A DNA stretch of 64,000 bases from an uncultured Verrucomicrobiota bacterium (GTDB lineage Bacteria; Verrucomicrobiota; Verrucomicrobiia; Opitutales; Seribacteraceae), in assembly GCA_902612125.1 (NCBI GenBank), contig CACMBV010000008.1, forward strand, positions 1 to 64,000, given 5' to 3'. Made by a program: the position numbers and the translations under genes. Below are positions 1-9,561 of this stretch, in pieces. Below the pieces are notes generated by a model. It had not been told where the DNA came from, made no database searches, and saw nothing but the letters and a program-made list of their open reading frames with translations. Numbering within the stretch: the first letter of the stretch is position 1; the number at the start of each line of letters is the position of its first letter.

Positions 1-356
1 ACGGCCGTTGTTTCCAAGAAGCAGTCACCCTCCACCTGATATGAATATTGGAGGCTATTTTGTTCTCTCAGGGTATTGGCTGCGTCAATAAAATTTTGGG
101 AAAAATCGACACCTAAAACATCTCCAAAATATTTTCCCAGAACAAAACTGGATGCACCCACCGCACATCCGACATCCAAGGCTTTAGAACCGGCATAAAA
201 ATCTTTATCTTCGATTAGAGACTCAACCGTCCTGCTGGTGAAACCCAAAGCCTCCACCGGTCCTTTCGACCATGGAAGGACTTCGTCCTCTTTGCCATAG
301 TGAAACAATAAATATTCCCCTAAGAGCTTTGTACTTTCGTACGGATTTTCTTCCAT
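1..356 (-). CDS. OvoA C-terminal-type methyltransferase (partial, runs off the window start)
   Basis: The reading frame opens with ATG at 356 and continues leftward past base 1, so only the first ~118 residues are present. It reads MEENPYESTKLLGEYLLFHY at the start, followed by a PWSKGPVEALGF stretch and the SAM-binding glycine motif ALDVGCAVGASSF, then GVDFSQNFIDAA. This arrangement is the hallmark of the putative 4-mercaptohistidine N1-methyltransferase family, which is fused to or encoded beside the sulfoxide synthase OvoA in ovothiol A biosynthesis. The inferred role is the final N-methylation of the thiol-histidine antioxidant. The synthase part is not fused upstream here and would have to lie elsewhere. 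Only 16 bases separate it from the stop of xylB. The family call is from motif memory, without an alignment. Confidence 0.7.
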   Translation of the reverse strand, partial: MEENPYESTKLLGEYLLFHYGKEDEVLPWSKGPVEALGFTSRTVESLIEDKDFYAGSKALDVGCAVGASSFVLGKYFGDVLGVDFSQNFIDAANTLREQNSLQYSYQVEGDCFLETTA

Positions 357-372
357 TCCTATATTTTCTACT

Positions 373-1887
373 CTAAAATAAGGATGACATCGAGTAAAAG
401 TGATCCTTTAAGGATGGATACAATTGAATATATCGAGAATATATCTTCCGATAAGTTTCAACTTTTCCATCGGGCAAAATTCTTTCGGTTTCCTTGATCC
501 ACTCCCTACTCACTTCCTCCACTGAATTTTTTATTTTAACTCCAACGGCCGCCAACATGGCAGCCCCATAAGCCGCTCCTTCCTGTGCATTTACTAAGGT
601 GCATGTGGATTCGAAAACATCGGCAAGCATCTGCTTCCAAAGGCTGGATCGAGTGCCACCCCCTGTAAGAATCACATTGGAAGGATTAATCCCAAGCCGC
701 TTCATTAGGGTAAGTGAATCATTGAGTCCGAAGCTTACGCCTTCCAAAACGGATCTGGCCACATGCCCTATTCCGTGTCTGAGGCTCAAACCGATAAAGG
801 CCCCCCTCGCATGGGGGTCTGGATGAGGCGTCCGTTCCCCGGATAAATAAGGTAAAAAAAGACAACCCTCACTTCCCGGTTTGATCGAAGAGGCCATTTC
901 AGTCAACTGATCGTAGGCATTCGCTCCCCCGTCTTTTTCGATTTTGTCTTCCAGTTTGGCAAATTCATTTTTAAACCATTGGAAAGAGCCGGCCGCGGAT
1001 AACATTACTCCCATCAAATGCCATTTTCCGGGAACGGCATGACAAAAAGAATGTAATTTCCCCTCAGGTTCCACCCGGTATGAATCACTTTGAGCAAATA
1101 CCACACCACTTGTGCCCAAAGTAACGGAAATCTTTCCTTCCTCAACGATAGAACTCCCGACAGCTTGGGCAGCACAATCGCCACCTCCGGCAACAACGGG
1201 AGTGCCGGCCGCCAATCCGGTAGATTTGGCTCCAAAAGATGAAACTTTAGAAGTAACTTCCGTTGATTCCGTGACATCCGCAAACCATTCTTTTTTCCAC
1301 CCCAAATGATCAATGATCTGATTTGACCAAGTTCGTTCACCCACATTGAGTAAGGACATGCCAGATGCATCTGAAACATCGGTGAAAAACTCTCCAGTCA
1401 ACTTATAACGGATAAAGTCCTTGGGCAGGATTATTTTATCAATTCGGGCAAAGATATCTGGCTCGTTTTTTTGCAGCCATAGGATTTTAGGAGCTGTAAA
1501 TCCGGCGAGGACCGGGTTTCCGGTAATTCTCAAAATTTCTTCCTCACCAATAATGGAGGTCATTTCCTCACATTCAGCGAAAGATCTTTGATCATTCCAC
1601 ATAATACATGGACGAAGAGCTTCGCCTTTTCCATCCAGTACGACCAATCCATGCATTTGCCCGGTTAGTCCGATCCCTCCAATGCTGCTTGGATCAACTT
1701 CATCCAAAAGTGCTCGGACTGCCTTCTTTGTTGCTTCCCACCAGACCCCCGGGTCGGTTTCGGCCCACAAAGGTTTAGGTGTTTGAAACGGATATTCCGG
1801 TGAGCACACCTTCAAGACTTCTCCAGAAGAAGAAGCAATAAGTGCTTTGACGGAAGATGTGCCGATATCTAAACCAATTGTGTTCAT
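373..1887 (-). CDS. xylB: Xylulokinase (FGGY carbohydrate kinase)
   Basis: The product should phosphorylate D-xylulose to D-xylulose 5-phosphate in the cytoplasm. It starts with MNTIGLDIGTSSVKALI, the N-terminal phosphate-binding motif of FGGY kinases, contains GLTGQMHGLVVLD and GGGDCAAQAVGSS (the catalytic-Asp region), and ends with the signature LPYLSGERTPHPDPHARGAF and a C-terminal GGGTRSSLWKQMLADV motif, as in XylB. The length of 504 residues is normal. A longer frame to 1950 exists, but the added 21 residues are unlike any kinase N-terminus, so the ATG at 1887 is preferred. No Shine-Dalgarno sequence is visible. A 10-bp palindrome lies about 90 bases upstream. Specificity within the FGGY family (xylulose versus another ketose) is inferred from overall similarity. 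Confidence 0.88.
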   Translation of the reverse strand: MNTIGLDIGTSSVKALIASSSGEVLKVCSPEYPFQTPKPLWAETDPGVWWEATKKAVRALLDEVDPSSIGGIGLTGQMHGLVVLDGKGEALRPCIMWNDQRSFAECEEMTSIIGEEEILRITGNPVLAGFTAPKILWLQKNEPDIFARIDKIILPKDFIRYKLTGEFFTDVSDASGMSLLNVGERTWSNQIIDHLGWKKEWFADVTESTEVTSKVSSFGAKSTGLAAGTPVVAGGGDCAAQAVGSSIVEEGKISVTLGTSGVVFAQSDSYRVEPEGKLHSFCHAVPGKWHLMGVMLSAAGSFQWFKNEFAKLEDKIEKDGGANAYDQLTEMASSIKPGSEGCLFLPYLSGERTPHPDPHARGAFIGLSLRHGIGHVARSVLEGVSFGLNDSLTLMKRLGINPSNVILTGGGTRSSLWKQMLADVFESTCTLVNAQEGAAYGAAMLAAVGVKIKNSVEEVSREWIKETERILPDGKVETYRKIYSRYIQLYPSLKDHFYSMSSLF

Positions 1888-1979
1888 GAAATTAGCTTGT
1901 AAGGATTGGCACTGTTGGCAATAGGAATGCAAGAGATTCGTGATCAACAATTGTCAAACTCGCGAATTTCAAAATGTAT

Positions 1980-1989
1980 ATACCGGTAT
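1980..1989. promoter_or_regulatory. Palindrome ATACCGGTAT upstream of xylB, possible operator
   Basis: A perfect 10-bp palindrome with two further matching positions on each side lies in the gap upstream of the xylB start. Size and place suit a dimeric sugar-responsive repressor of LacI or GntR type, but only one copy is seen, so this is weak evidence. Confidence 0.25.
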
Positions 1990-2143
1990 GTAGCAATTTA
2001 CTTCTATTCCTTGGTGTGGAGGTAATTTTAATAGCGGAAAACTGTCCGAAAGATCGAAGTTCACCTAATCAGCGTCTACTCTGTTTAAATTTAGTTTTAT
2101 CTACTAACCGATATCCAGTAAATATAAGTAAACCTTGATGAAT

Positions 2144-3214
2144 TTAATTCATCGCCTGCGTTTTATCGGCCTCAATTTTTTGTTCCATCAAACGAATTTG
2201 TTCCATTTCCACAAATTTACTTTTACCACCAGTCATCGCCGCAATCTCTTCCAACGGTTGTTTAGCCCCTGAGGGAGCGCCATAACCGATCGTGTAGATT
2301 TTAGTTTTTCCTTTTTTACTTTTAATAATGTCCATGCCCTGGAAATTTTTATTGGCATTTCCGTCAGTCATAAAATAGATCACATCCGGTTTCGGATTCA
2401 TGTAAAATGCCCACTCAAAGGAATTGTCCCAAACGGTTCCAAAGGTTAAGGGAGTGGATATGACAGCCTCATGAAGCATTTTCTTGTTCGAAGGTGTAAC
2501 CGGTAACCACTTTGGACGCTCTGGTATATGTCCTTCCTTAGGTTTCCATCCACTGCCATTTGTTCCTTCCCAATTTTTATGCAAGACATTTGCATCCTGA
2601 CCGGCAATCCAGGTTGGTCCGGAAAAGAAAAGCACTGAAACAGAACCAACCGCTGGAAGCTTATCGATTGCCTTGCATAGTTCATATCGCATGACTTTAT
2701 CCCTTCCCTTCATGGACGCGGAATAATCTATGATAAATAAAATTTTATTAGCCTGCGATTTAACCCCCATGAAATTGGAGGCGAATGCTTTGTTTAGAAC
2801 AGACATATCCACATCCACTTGAACATCACCAACATCTTCCATCGGACTTAAAGCCATTGCCGGATTTAAGTCTTTAGCTTCAATATCGACCATGGGAACA
2901 GAAATTTCTGAAACCGAAATCGCACGAAATGTATGTGCTTTTGTAGGTCTTGCCTTTTTCTGTCTCTGCATCAGGCGTACCTTATGTTCTTGCTTTTGAG
3001 GGGCTACATTTGACTTCCCGGCATCTGAAAAATCTGCACCCTGGCTTTCACCCGTATCAACCCAAACTACAATGTTCCACAAAAGGCCAAAAAGGAATAG
3101 GACGGCGAAAAGAGAAATCAATAAGCTGTTCAGTAATCGGTATTCACGAAGATATTTTGAAAATGGACTCTCTAAACCAGGAGCGTGATAAGTTTGAGGG
3201 CTGTTATCGCTCAT
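2144..3214 (-). CDS. Membrane-anchored von Willebrand factor A domain protein
   Basis: The 356-residue product has a short cytoplasmic N-terminus, one hydrophobic segment at about residues 28-51 (LLNSLLISLFAVLFLFGLLW) and a basic, low-complexity linker, followed by a VWA domain. The metal-ion-dependent adhesion site is complete in outline: IIDYSASMKG supplies DxSxS, a threonine follows in TPLTFGTVWDN, and an aspartate in YFMTDGNAN. VWA domains bind partner proteins through a divalent cation. The gene is the last of a minus-strand run behind the PSD1 and DUF1501 genes, 84 bases after the latter, so co-expression is likely. No specific partner can be named. The ATG at 3214 is a good start. Confidence 0.75.
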   Translation of the reverse strand: MSDNSPQTYHAPGLESPFSKYLREYRLLNSLLISLFAVLFLFGLLWNIVVWVDTGESQGADFSDAGKSNVAPQKQEHKVRLMQRQKKARPTKAHTFRAISVSEISVPMVDIEAKDLNPAMALSPMEDVGDVQVDVDMSVLNKAFASNFMGVKSQANKILFIIDYSASMKGRDKVMRYELCKAIDKLPAVGSVSVLFFSGPTWIAGQDANVLHKNWEGTNGSGWKPKEGHIPERPKWLPVTPSNKKMLHEAVISTPLTFGTVWDNSFEWAFYMNPKPDVIYFMTDGNANKNFQGMDIIKSKKGKTKIYTIGYGAPSGAKQPLEEIAAMTGGKSKFVEMEQIRLMEQKIEADKTQAMN

Positions 3215-3298
3215 ACTTGAGTATTCAACGACTCACAAATGGTTGCCAGCAAAAAAAGCTGCCATTTTTCAGGCTTAAAATGAATTTGGACTATACCC

Positions 3299-4717
3299 TT
3301 ATGTGAGGATCTCCTTGATTAAGTGTCCGTAAACTTCGGTGAGCCTCATGTCTCGCCCCCCGAATCTAAATGTACTTTCAGTATGTTCGATCCCTAAAAG
3401 ATGTAACATGGTGGCATGAAGATCATGGATTTCATACTTATTTTCCACCGCCTTATATCCGAACTCATCGGTAGCTCCGACAGTAACACCAGGTTTAATA
3501 CCACCTCCGGCGAACCAGGTGGTAAAACCAAAAGGATTATGGTCCCGGCCATTTGAACCTTGAGCAAAAGGGGTTCGGCCAAATTCACCAGTCCAGACAA
3601 CCAAAGTTTCATCCAACATACCCAGTTTTCTTAAATCACGAATGAGTCCGGCAATCGGTTGATCCACCGATTTACAGTTTTTACCATGGCCGTCAACCAA
3701 CCCACCATGCTGATCCCATCGATCTCCATTCCCGCCTGGACAAGTCAATTCAACAAACCGGACTCCACGTTCAACAAGTCTACGGGCCAACAAGCATTGC
3801 ATACCAAAGGTCCGGGTATTTTTAAAATCAGATTCCATGCCGTAGGATTTTTTAACGACTTCCGACTCTCCGCTCAGGTCCATGAGTTCAGGGACCGAAG
3901 TTTGCATTTGATAGGCAGTCTCATAGTTTTGAATGGCCGCTTCCACTTGGGGATCATATTCCATTTCCGCCAAGGAAGAATGATCCAATTCCGCAAGTAG
4001 AGAAAGTTTGTCCTTTTGTAAATCCGGCGATTTCTCCTTGGGATTAATATTGGCAACCGGTTCACTTTTCGGGAGAAAAACCGATCCTTGATAACTGGCA
4101 GGAAGAAATCCGGAACCAAAGCAGTCAAGGCCTCCGGGAGGAATCAGTCCCCCGTTTAAAACAACAAAACCAGGTAAATTCTGATTCTCGGTTCCCAAAC
4201 CATAGCCCAACCAAGCGCCCATGCTCGGCCGTCCCTGAAATCCGCTACCCGTGTGGAGAAAATAGTTGGCGGAAGTATGCTCGGAAAAGTTGGATGTCAT
4301 GGATTTAACCATGGAAATTTCATCAATCACTTCGTCCTCAGCGATACACGGAAAAAGATCGGAAACCCACTGTCCACTCTGACCCCTTTGTTTAAAATCC
4401 CATGGACTTTTTAAGATTTTACCGATGTTGTCAAATTGAGTTGGTGCCAGTTTTCCAATTACTTCGCGGGGATCTTTACCATTGTATTTTTCGAGTGCTG
4501 GTTTGTAATCAAAAATATCCACATGAGATGGCCCTCCATCCATGTACAAAAATATCACATTTTTAGCACGGGGAGTGAAGTGGGGTTGTTTGGCTGCAAG
4601 GGAAGAGGCAGAAGCCTTTTGTGACAAAGCGGAAAGAGCAAGTCCACCAAATCCCATGGCACAGGATTGGAGCATTGAGCGCCGTGAAAGTGGAGTGGAA
4701 AATTTATTACAATGCAT
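3299..4717 (-). CDS. DUF1501 family protein (Tat-exported, sulfatase-fold)
   Basis: The 472-residue product carries a twin-arginine signal (SRRSMLQSCAMGFGGLALSA, residues 11-30) and the features of DUF1501 proteins: NVIFLYMDGGPSHVDIFDYK, FPCIAEDEVIDEISMVKSM, LARRLVERGVRFVELTCPGG and WTGEFGRTPFAQGSNGRDHN. DUF1501 belongs to the alkaline-phosphatase-like superfamily and is abundant in Planctomycetes and Verrucomicrobia. Its substrate is unknown. It follows the PSD1 cytochrome-type gene by 9 bases, the standard pairing for this family, which implies that the two act together in the periplasm. A second such pair lies at 25180-29454. The start ATG at 4717 immediately precedes the signal peptide. 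Confidence 0.88.
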   Translation of the reverse strand: MHCNKFSTPLSRRSMLQSCAMGFGGLALSALSQKASASSLAAKQPHFTPRAKNVIFLYMDGGPSHVDIFDYKPALEKYNGKDPREVIGKLAPTQFDNIGKILKSPWDFKQRGQSGQWVSDLFPCIAEDEVIDEISMVKSMTSNFSEHTSANYFLHTGSGFQGRPSMGAWLGYGLGTENQNLPGFVVLNGGLIPPGGLDCFGSGFLPASYQGSVFLPKSEPVANINPKEKSPDLQKDKLSLLAELDHSSLAEMEYDPQVEAAIQNYETAYQMQTSVPELMDLSGESEVVKKSYGMESDFKNTRTFGMQCLLARRLVERGVRFVELTCPGGNGDRWDQHGGLVDGHGKNCKSVDQPIAGLIRDLRKLGMLDETLVVWTGEFGRTPFAQGSNGRDHNPFGFTTWFAGGGIKPGVTVGATDEFGYKAVENKYEIHDLHATMLHLLGIEHTESTFRFGGRDMRLTEVYGHLIKEILT

Positions 4718-4726
4718 GGCGGAAAA

Positions 4727-7700
4727 TTAGTTGAGGAAAAGGAAACTTTTAGAGTTAATCAACACATGGGCCAAATCAGACCACGCTTGCTCGCTTACCC
4801 CACCTTGGGCATTTGATTGCGTATCCAGAAAGGTGAGAAGCTTCTTTTGCACTTCATTGCTCGGAATCTTACCAGTGATGGTTTCATACAGCATATTGAC
4901 GACTTCGGTTCGGGGTTTTTTTGATATGATAGCATTTTGACCCATTAACTTACATTGATTTATGATAAACGGGTCATTCAATAGAGCAAGTGATTGTGCC
5001 GGGACATTGGAAACAGACCTTCTGCCTTTGGTTCCAAAGGGTGCGGGTTGGTCAAAAGCCAACATAAAGGGAGACAAAAAATTTCGATACACTGAACCAT
5101 AAATACTACGACGCCCTGCCCCGTCTAGTGGACCATTTTTCTTACCACCCCGACCGGTCATGAATGCAGTCTTATAGATTGGAACCGAAGGACCAAAAAG
5201 TGTCCTGTCGATTCGACCAGAGAATGACAAAATTGAATCCCGAATAAACTCGGCCTGCAACCTGCGGACAGGCATCTTGTGGAATAAGAGATTTTGCGGA
5301 TCAACCAGTTTAATTTTATCTTCATGGTTTTCAGGATGGGTCACACTGGACTGGCGATAAGTCTGACTGAGTACTATTTGACGGATTAAGCTCTTGATGG
5401 ACCACTTATTTTCACGGAAATCTGTCGCCAACCAATCCAGCAATTTTGGATGACTGGGTTCTTCTCCCATGGGGCCAAAATCATCCGGGGTAGGAACAAT
5501 TCCGCGACCAAAAAACTGTAACCAGATACGATTGACCATCACCCGAGCAACAAGAGGATTTTCTACAGAGGTTAGTTGTTTGGCTAAATCCAAACGCGAT
5601 CCTGGTTGTCCTCCCAATGCCGTAAGGTTTCTACCATCTACCGAAGAACCAAGATTGTGCGGACTTCCGCGGACATATACATGGCCGGTAAACTTGCTCC
5701 CTTCTGCCATCGCCAGTACATATCTCTCCCGAGGTGTTTTGGAATCCAACTCTTTTGCCTGGTGTAAGATTTGATCGATAGCAGTCCGCTTGTCGAAGGG
5801 GATAAGGCCCTCGCTGTACAGGTAATTCAAGAAAGAATATTCTTCACCAGTAAACTCTCCTGCCTTTACCGTGTTGAACGATTTTTCTAGAAATGCATCC
5901 AAGTAATTTGGCAGATTACTTTGATTGATTTTGCTGTCAGAAAGAAGCAGGGAAAATTTGGAGTCTGGACTCTGCCCCATTCCTGTATTGGCAAACCTAA
6001 CCTGATCAATTTCGATGAAAGCATCGGGACCACGATCCACAAATTCAAGGTAAGCCCAGTGACCTTTATATTTCTTGGAAGAGAGGCTGAACCATTTAAA
6101 ATCACCTTCAGAATTCGCTTCCTTAATGGCAGTTCCACCGAAAAGCAGGCCCGAGTATTTCGCCATATGGTAATTATCAATTACCAGGCGAATAAAAGTC
6201 TTATTGGACTTTGCCTTAATCAAAACATGGTCATGTTCGATTTTGAAATGTGGCGAACGTAAATTACCCACCCTTTTTTTACCCAATAGACAGGAAGAAA
6301 GTACACTTGGATCGGCAAGAAGAGAGGATTCATCAAATGAAAACATGCGAGATCCTCTGGGTTTAAAAGCCTCCCCTGAGAGTTTCCAACCTTTCGGGAT
6401 TTGCGAAGAAGTAAAATTTGCGAAGGGTTGGCTATTTTGAATGAAATTCTCCTCTGCCTTGACCAGCCCAATGTGGGTACTTTTCGCATTCTTAAAATTT
6501 TGAGAAAGCGTTTGGAGGTTTTGTAATTTATTAAAGTGTACACACCAAGACAGAAGAGTCTGGGCATTTAAATTATTTTTCTGCGAATAGCTCTCAAGAA
6601 CAGGGAAAGGTGGTACGGGTTTATCGCTCTTTTTGTTTAACGGTTTTTTGGAAAATACAAACTCATCTGCATGAACATGGGCCCACCTTCCGGTTGCATG
6701 ATCAACTACTCGAATCTCCACCTCTCTGTTGTGGTAATCAATCAGATCCCAGCTCTTCTGTACCAGTTTATCGCTATTTTCTCCCCGGGATACGATCACA
6801 CATTTATTCTCGGCCCAAAGCTCAACTCCAACATCATTAAGTTGTCCCCCACCGATTAGGAAATTAAGAAATCGGTGCTCAACCTTGAGTTTTGGTGATA
6901 TTAATGAACCGGTCGATTTTTTAGGATCATTGTTAAAAGAGGACACCCAAGCCAAACCCTTATATCCATCCACTTTTTTCATCTCACTCGAACTCTTATG
7001 CCTAGTTTTTTCAAAAGCCTTTCCACGGGGTTTCCACTTCCCTAAACCATTTTCGAAATCGATAATAAGATCTGTGGTTTGATTCGATTCTACCGTCGTA
7101 AGATCAAAGCAAGAAGAAGTTAGATGCAGGGCAGCTTGCCAGTATTTGCTCGCGGGTACAGATGCAAATACATTCTGGTTACTGGCAGAAAGAGAAGCAA
7201 AAGCAGAACGGCACAGAACTTCTATCTGATTAGCTATTTCTTTCCTTTGACCACCGGGATCCAATGGGTATTCCTGCCGATTACTACCCTGCATGTAGGA
7301 AGCTAATGAATAATAATCTTTTTCTGATATCGCATCAAATTTGTGATCATGACACCTCGCACATCCTATGGTAAGTCCTAGAAAAGTCTTTCCAAAAACA
7401 TCGAGTTGATTTTCCATACGGTCCGCATTGTCCACTTTGGGGTCAGTGGGGGCGTGGACTGCCTCATGAAAGTACCAAAATCCGGTGCCAATGATAGATT
7501 CATTGAATTTTAAGTCAGGATGAAGCCGGGGATTTTCAATCAGATCACCAGCCACATGTTCACGAAGAAATTGGTCATATGGAACATCTGCATTAAACGC
7601 CCTGATCAGGTAGTCGCGGTATTCATGGGGATGTTCCAAAGGGTAATCAAATTCATGCCCGCAGGTTTCTGCATACCTGACCAGATCCATCCAATTTCTA

Positions 7701-8413
7701 GCCCATTTTTCACCATAATGTGGAGATGTAAGTAAGCGTTCGACTACGGTCTGATAAGAATTATCTGAATTATCCGATAGGAAACTATCTATATCAGCTA
7801 AACTCGGAGGGAGCCCCGTTAAGTCAAAAGTCACTCGCCTAAGCCAGGTTCTTTTGTCTGCGGACTTGGCAGAAATTAAGCCTGCTTGAGCATGTTTTTT
7901 CCGAATCAACTGGTCTATTGGATGTAACTTTTGAGCGGATTCCGCGATTGGAAGAATTGGAGGTGTGATGGGCTGCCAACACCAGTGATCCTTTGTTCTT
8001 TTCTCCAGGTTAAAAGATGACCTATCGGATTTTAAGGTAAAACTGGGTGCAGGCTCCTCTGGCCAAAACGCTCCATCTTTGATCCAGTTTTCAAGGTTAA
8101 AAATTGAATTTTGAGGGATTTTGCCTTTGGGTGGCATCTGGAAGTCAGGCTCCTGGTATCGAATTGCCTCTACTAATAAAGATTTTTCGGGGTTGCCACG
8201 CACCAGGGCAGGACCTGAATCACCACCTTGCAGGATCAGGTCAATATGATCTAATCGAAGTCCACCCTTATTTTCACCACTTTGTGCACTGTGGCACTCA
8301 TAGCATTTACCGGCAAGTAAGGGTCTCACCTTTGATTCGAAAAAATTTAATTTCTCATCAACCGCAAATCCGAAAAATGGCGAACAAAGAAGTAATGAAT
8401 AAAGAAATTTCAA
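4727..8413 (-). CDS. PSD1 and planctomycete cytochrome c domain protein (DUF1549/DUF1553), long form
   Basis: This 1228-residue exported protein begins with a signal peptide (about residues 1-18) and a planctomycete cytochrome-like domain with a haem-type motif CYECH at 37-41. A DUF1549 (PSCyt2) region follows, with WARNWMDLVRYAETCGHE and CARCHDHKFDAIS, and the C-terminal third is DUF1553 (PSD1) with NPLVARVMVNRIWLQFFGRG. Between them, roughly residues 400-900, sits a long insertion of apparent beta-sandwich modules that the 916-residue paralogue at 26704-29454 only partly matches. The reading starts at TTG (8413), as no in-frame ATG precedes the signal peptide. The function is unknown. The context with DUF1501 and sulfatases suggests a role in glycan oxidation or degradation, which is inference. 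Confidence 0.87.
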   Translation of the reverse strand: MKFLYSLLLCSPFFGFAVDEKLNFFESKVRPLLAGKCYECHSAQSGENKGGLRLDHIDLILQGGDSGPALVRGNPEKSLLVEAIRYQEPDFQMPPKGKIPQNSIFNLENWIKDGAFWPEEPAPSFTLKSDRSSFNLEKRTKDHWCWQPITPPILPIAESAQKLHPIDQLIRKKHAQAGLISAKSADKRTWLRRVTFDLTGLPPSLADIDSFLSDNSDNSYQTVVERLLTSPHYGEKWARNWMDLVRYAETCGHEFDYPLEHPHEYRDYLIRAFNADVPYDQFLREHVAGDLIENPRLHPDLKFNESIIGTGFWYFHEAVHAPTDPKVDNADRMENQLDVFGKTFLGLTIGCARCHDHKFDAISEKDYYSLASYMQGSNRQEYPLDPGGQRKEIANQIEVLCRSAFASLSASNQNVFASVPASKYWQAALHLTSSCFDLTTVESNQTTDLIIDFENGLGKWKPRGKAFEKTRHKSSSEMKKVDGYKGLAWVSSFNNDPKKSTGSLISPKLKVEHRFLNFLIGGGQLNDVGVELWAENKCVIVSRGENSDKLVQKSWDLIDYHNREVEIRVVDHATGRWAHVHADEFVFSKKPLNKKSDKPVPPFPVLESYSQKNNLNAQTLLSWCVHFNKLQNLQTLSQNFKNAKSTHIGLVKAEENFIQNSQPFANFTSSQIPKGWKLSGEAFKPRGSRMFSFDESSLLADPSVLSSCLLGKKRVGNLRSPHFKIEHDHVLIKAKSNKTFIRLVIDNYHMAKYSGLLFGGTAIKEANSEGDFKWFSLSSKKYKGHWAYLEFVDRGPDAFIEIDQVRFANTGMGQSPDSKFSLLLSDSKINQSNLPNYLDAFLEKSFNTVKAGEFTGEEYSFLNYLYSEGLIPFDKRTAIDQILHQAKELDSKTPRERYVLAMAEGSKFTGHVYVRGSPHNLGSSVDGRNLTALGGQPGSRLDLAKQLTSVENPLVARVMVNRIWLQFFGRGIVPTPDDFGPMGEEPSHPKLLDWLATDFRENKWSIKSLIRQIVLSQTYRQSSVTHPENHEDKIKLVDPQNLLFHKMPVRRLQAEFIRDSILSFSGRIDRTLFGPSVPIYKTAFMTGRGGKKNGPLDGAGRRSIYGSVYRNFLSPFMLAFDQPAPFGTKGRRSVSNVPAQSLALLNDPFIINQCKLMGQNAIISKKPRTEVVNMLYETITGKIPSNEVQKKLLTFLDTQSNAQGGVSEQAWSDLAHVLINSKSFLFLN

Positions 8414-8664
8414 TAAAGTTATAGAGGGTTGTTTAATAATTACTTTTCAAAAAAGTATTAATGTCAATTAAAGGAGGTATATTTTGAGGAGGTTGTTTTT
8501 ATAAGTATGACCAAAAACGAGTCTCCTGTATAAGTCTGTGGCCATGACAAATTTTGTTTGGACTGCTTTTGTTTAGATGTGACCACTACACTGTAAGAAA
8601 ATAGCTTCAATATACGAATGCATATCCTTGACTTCAACAAATCAAAAATTGACATTTAAATAAG

Positions 8665-9537
8665 GTGGATTCAAGTAACGAACATTTTTCGAACCAGGTA
8701 GAAGATGCAAGACAGGTTTTTATGGGCTTCCCCGTTGAGAAACTGGTTCAACCTTCCATGGATGCGTAGGTTTTGAAAAATACCTTATCGATTTTAGGTC
8801 GAAAGAGAATCTTACCCGCAAATCGGCAAAAGTAATCCCAACAGGCAATTTACAACGACTGAATTTATCCCTGTGAGTGTGGGACAAATACAATTCAGGG
8901 ATTCGTACTTTGAATTATCGGCTAGCAGTTTCTTTGCTTGTAAAATCGGCACATATCATAAGATTACGAGTTTAAGGTAAGATCGAATGGTTAAATATTG
9001 CATAGTGCATGCCCACCCCCCGTCATTTCAGACTGATCCCCTTACCGAAAGGGAATCTTCTTTTTCGGGATCACTCAGGGTGGAGAAATTATCGAACTTT
9101 CTGAGCTTATTTTGGTGAATGCGAATTCAGGTTCAATCAACGGAATAGTAATTGCCAACCTGCTTGCACATTCCCTAATCCTAAAGATCTTTGCATTGAC
9201 CCATTCTTCTCAGGATAAACCAGACCGTTCCTGTGATACATACAACTGCATCCTATTGTATCTCCGAAAAAACTATTTCCGTATCAAGACGATTGAAGGA
9301 CTGGCTTCGGAAGTTAATGTAGAGCCGGCTTATCTTTCGCGGGTCTTTCGGCGTTTTCATAATGAATCACCTTACAAATTTCTTATCCGACACAAGATGG
9401 GACATGTCGCCTCCCTGCGTCTCTTCTCGTGGAGACAAATCATGGAGATTACCTATGCATAGGGTTTTGAAAACCCATTTCATTTCTCAAGAACTTTTAA
9501 GTCAGAGCACGGATTATCTGCCGAAAACTTCATTTAA
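8665..9537 (+). pseudogene. Decayed AraC-family regulator (full-length remnant)
   Basis: Conserved pieces of a two-domain AraC regulator can be read in order but in changing frames. From GTG 8665 comes SNQVEDARQVFMGFP, ending in a stop. In a second frame, about 8790-9055, come VERESYP, GQIQFRDSYFEL, GTYHKITS and RMVKYCIVHAHP, with stops between them. Back in the first frame are YNCILLYLRKNYF and the helix-turn-helix EGLASEVNVEPAYLSRVFRR. An in-frame TAG at 9460 then interrupts before GFENPFHFSRTFKSEHGLSA, the normal AraC C-terminus, which ends at 9535-9537. The total span of ~290 codons equals a complete family member. At least two frameshifts and several stops make it non-functional. It lies divergent to the PSD1 operon and may once have regulated it. 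Confidence 0.78.
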
Positions 9538-9561
9538 CCCACTGCCCTGCAAGACTTTTCA

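Noticed and set aside
8464-8655. Minus-strand 63-codon open frame
   Set aside because: Composition is unlike a protein, it resembles no family, and it lies in the promoter gap between divergent units.
9460-9462. Possible amber recoding (pyrrolysine or readthrough) in the AraC gene
   Set aside because: The upstream half also has frameshifts and other stops, so ordinary decay explains the TAG.
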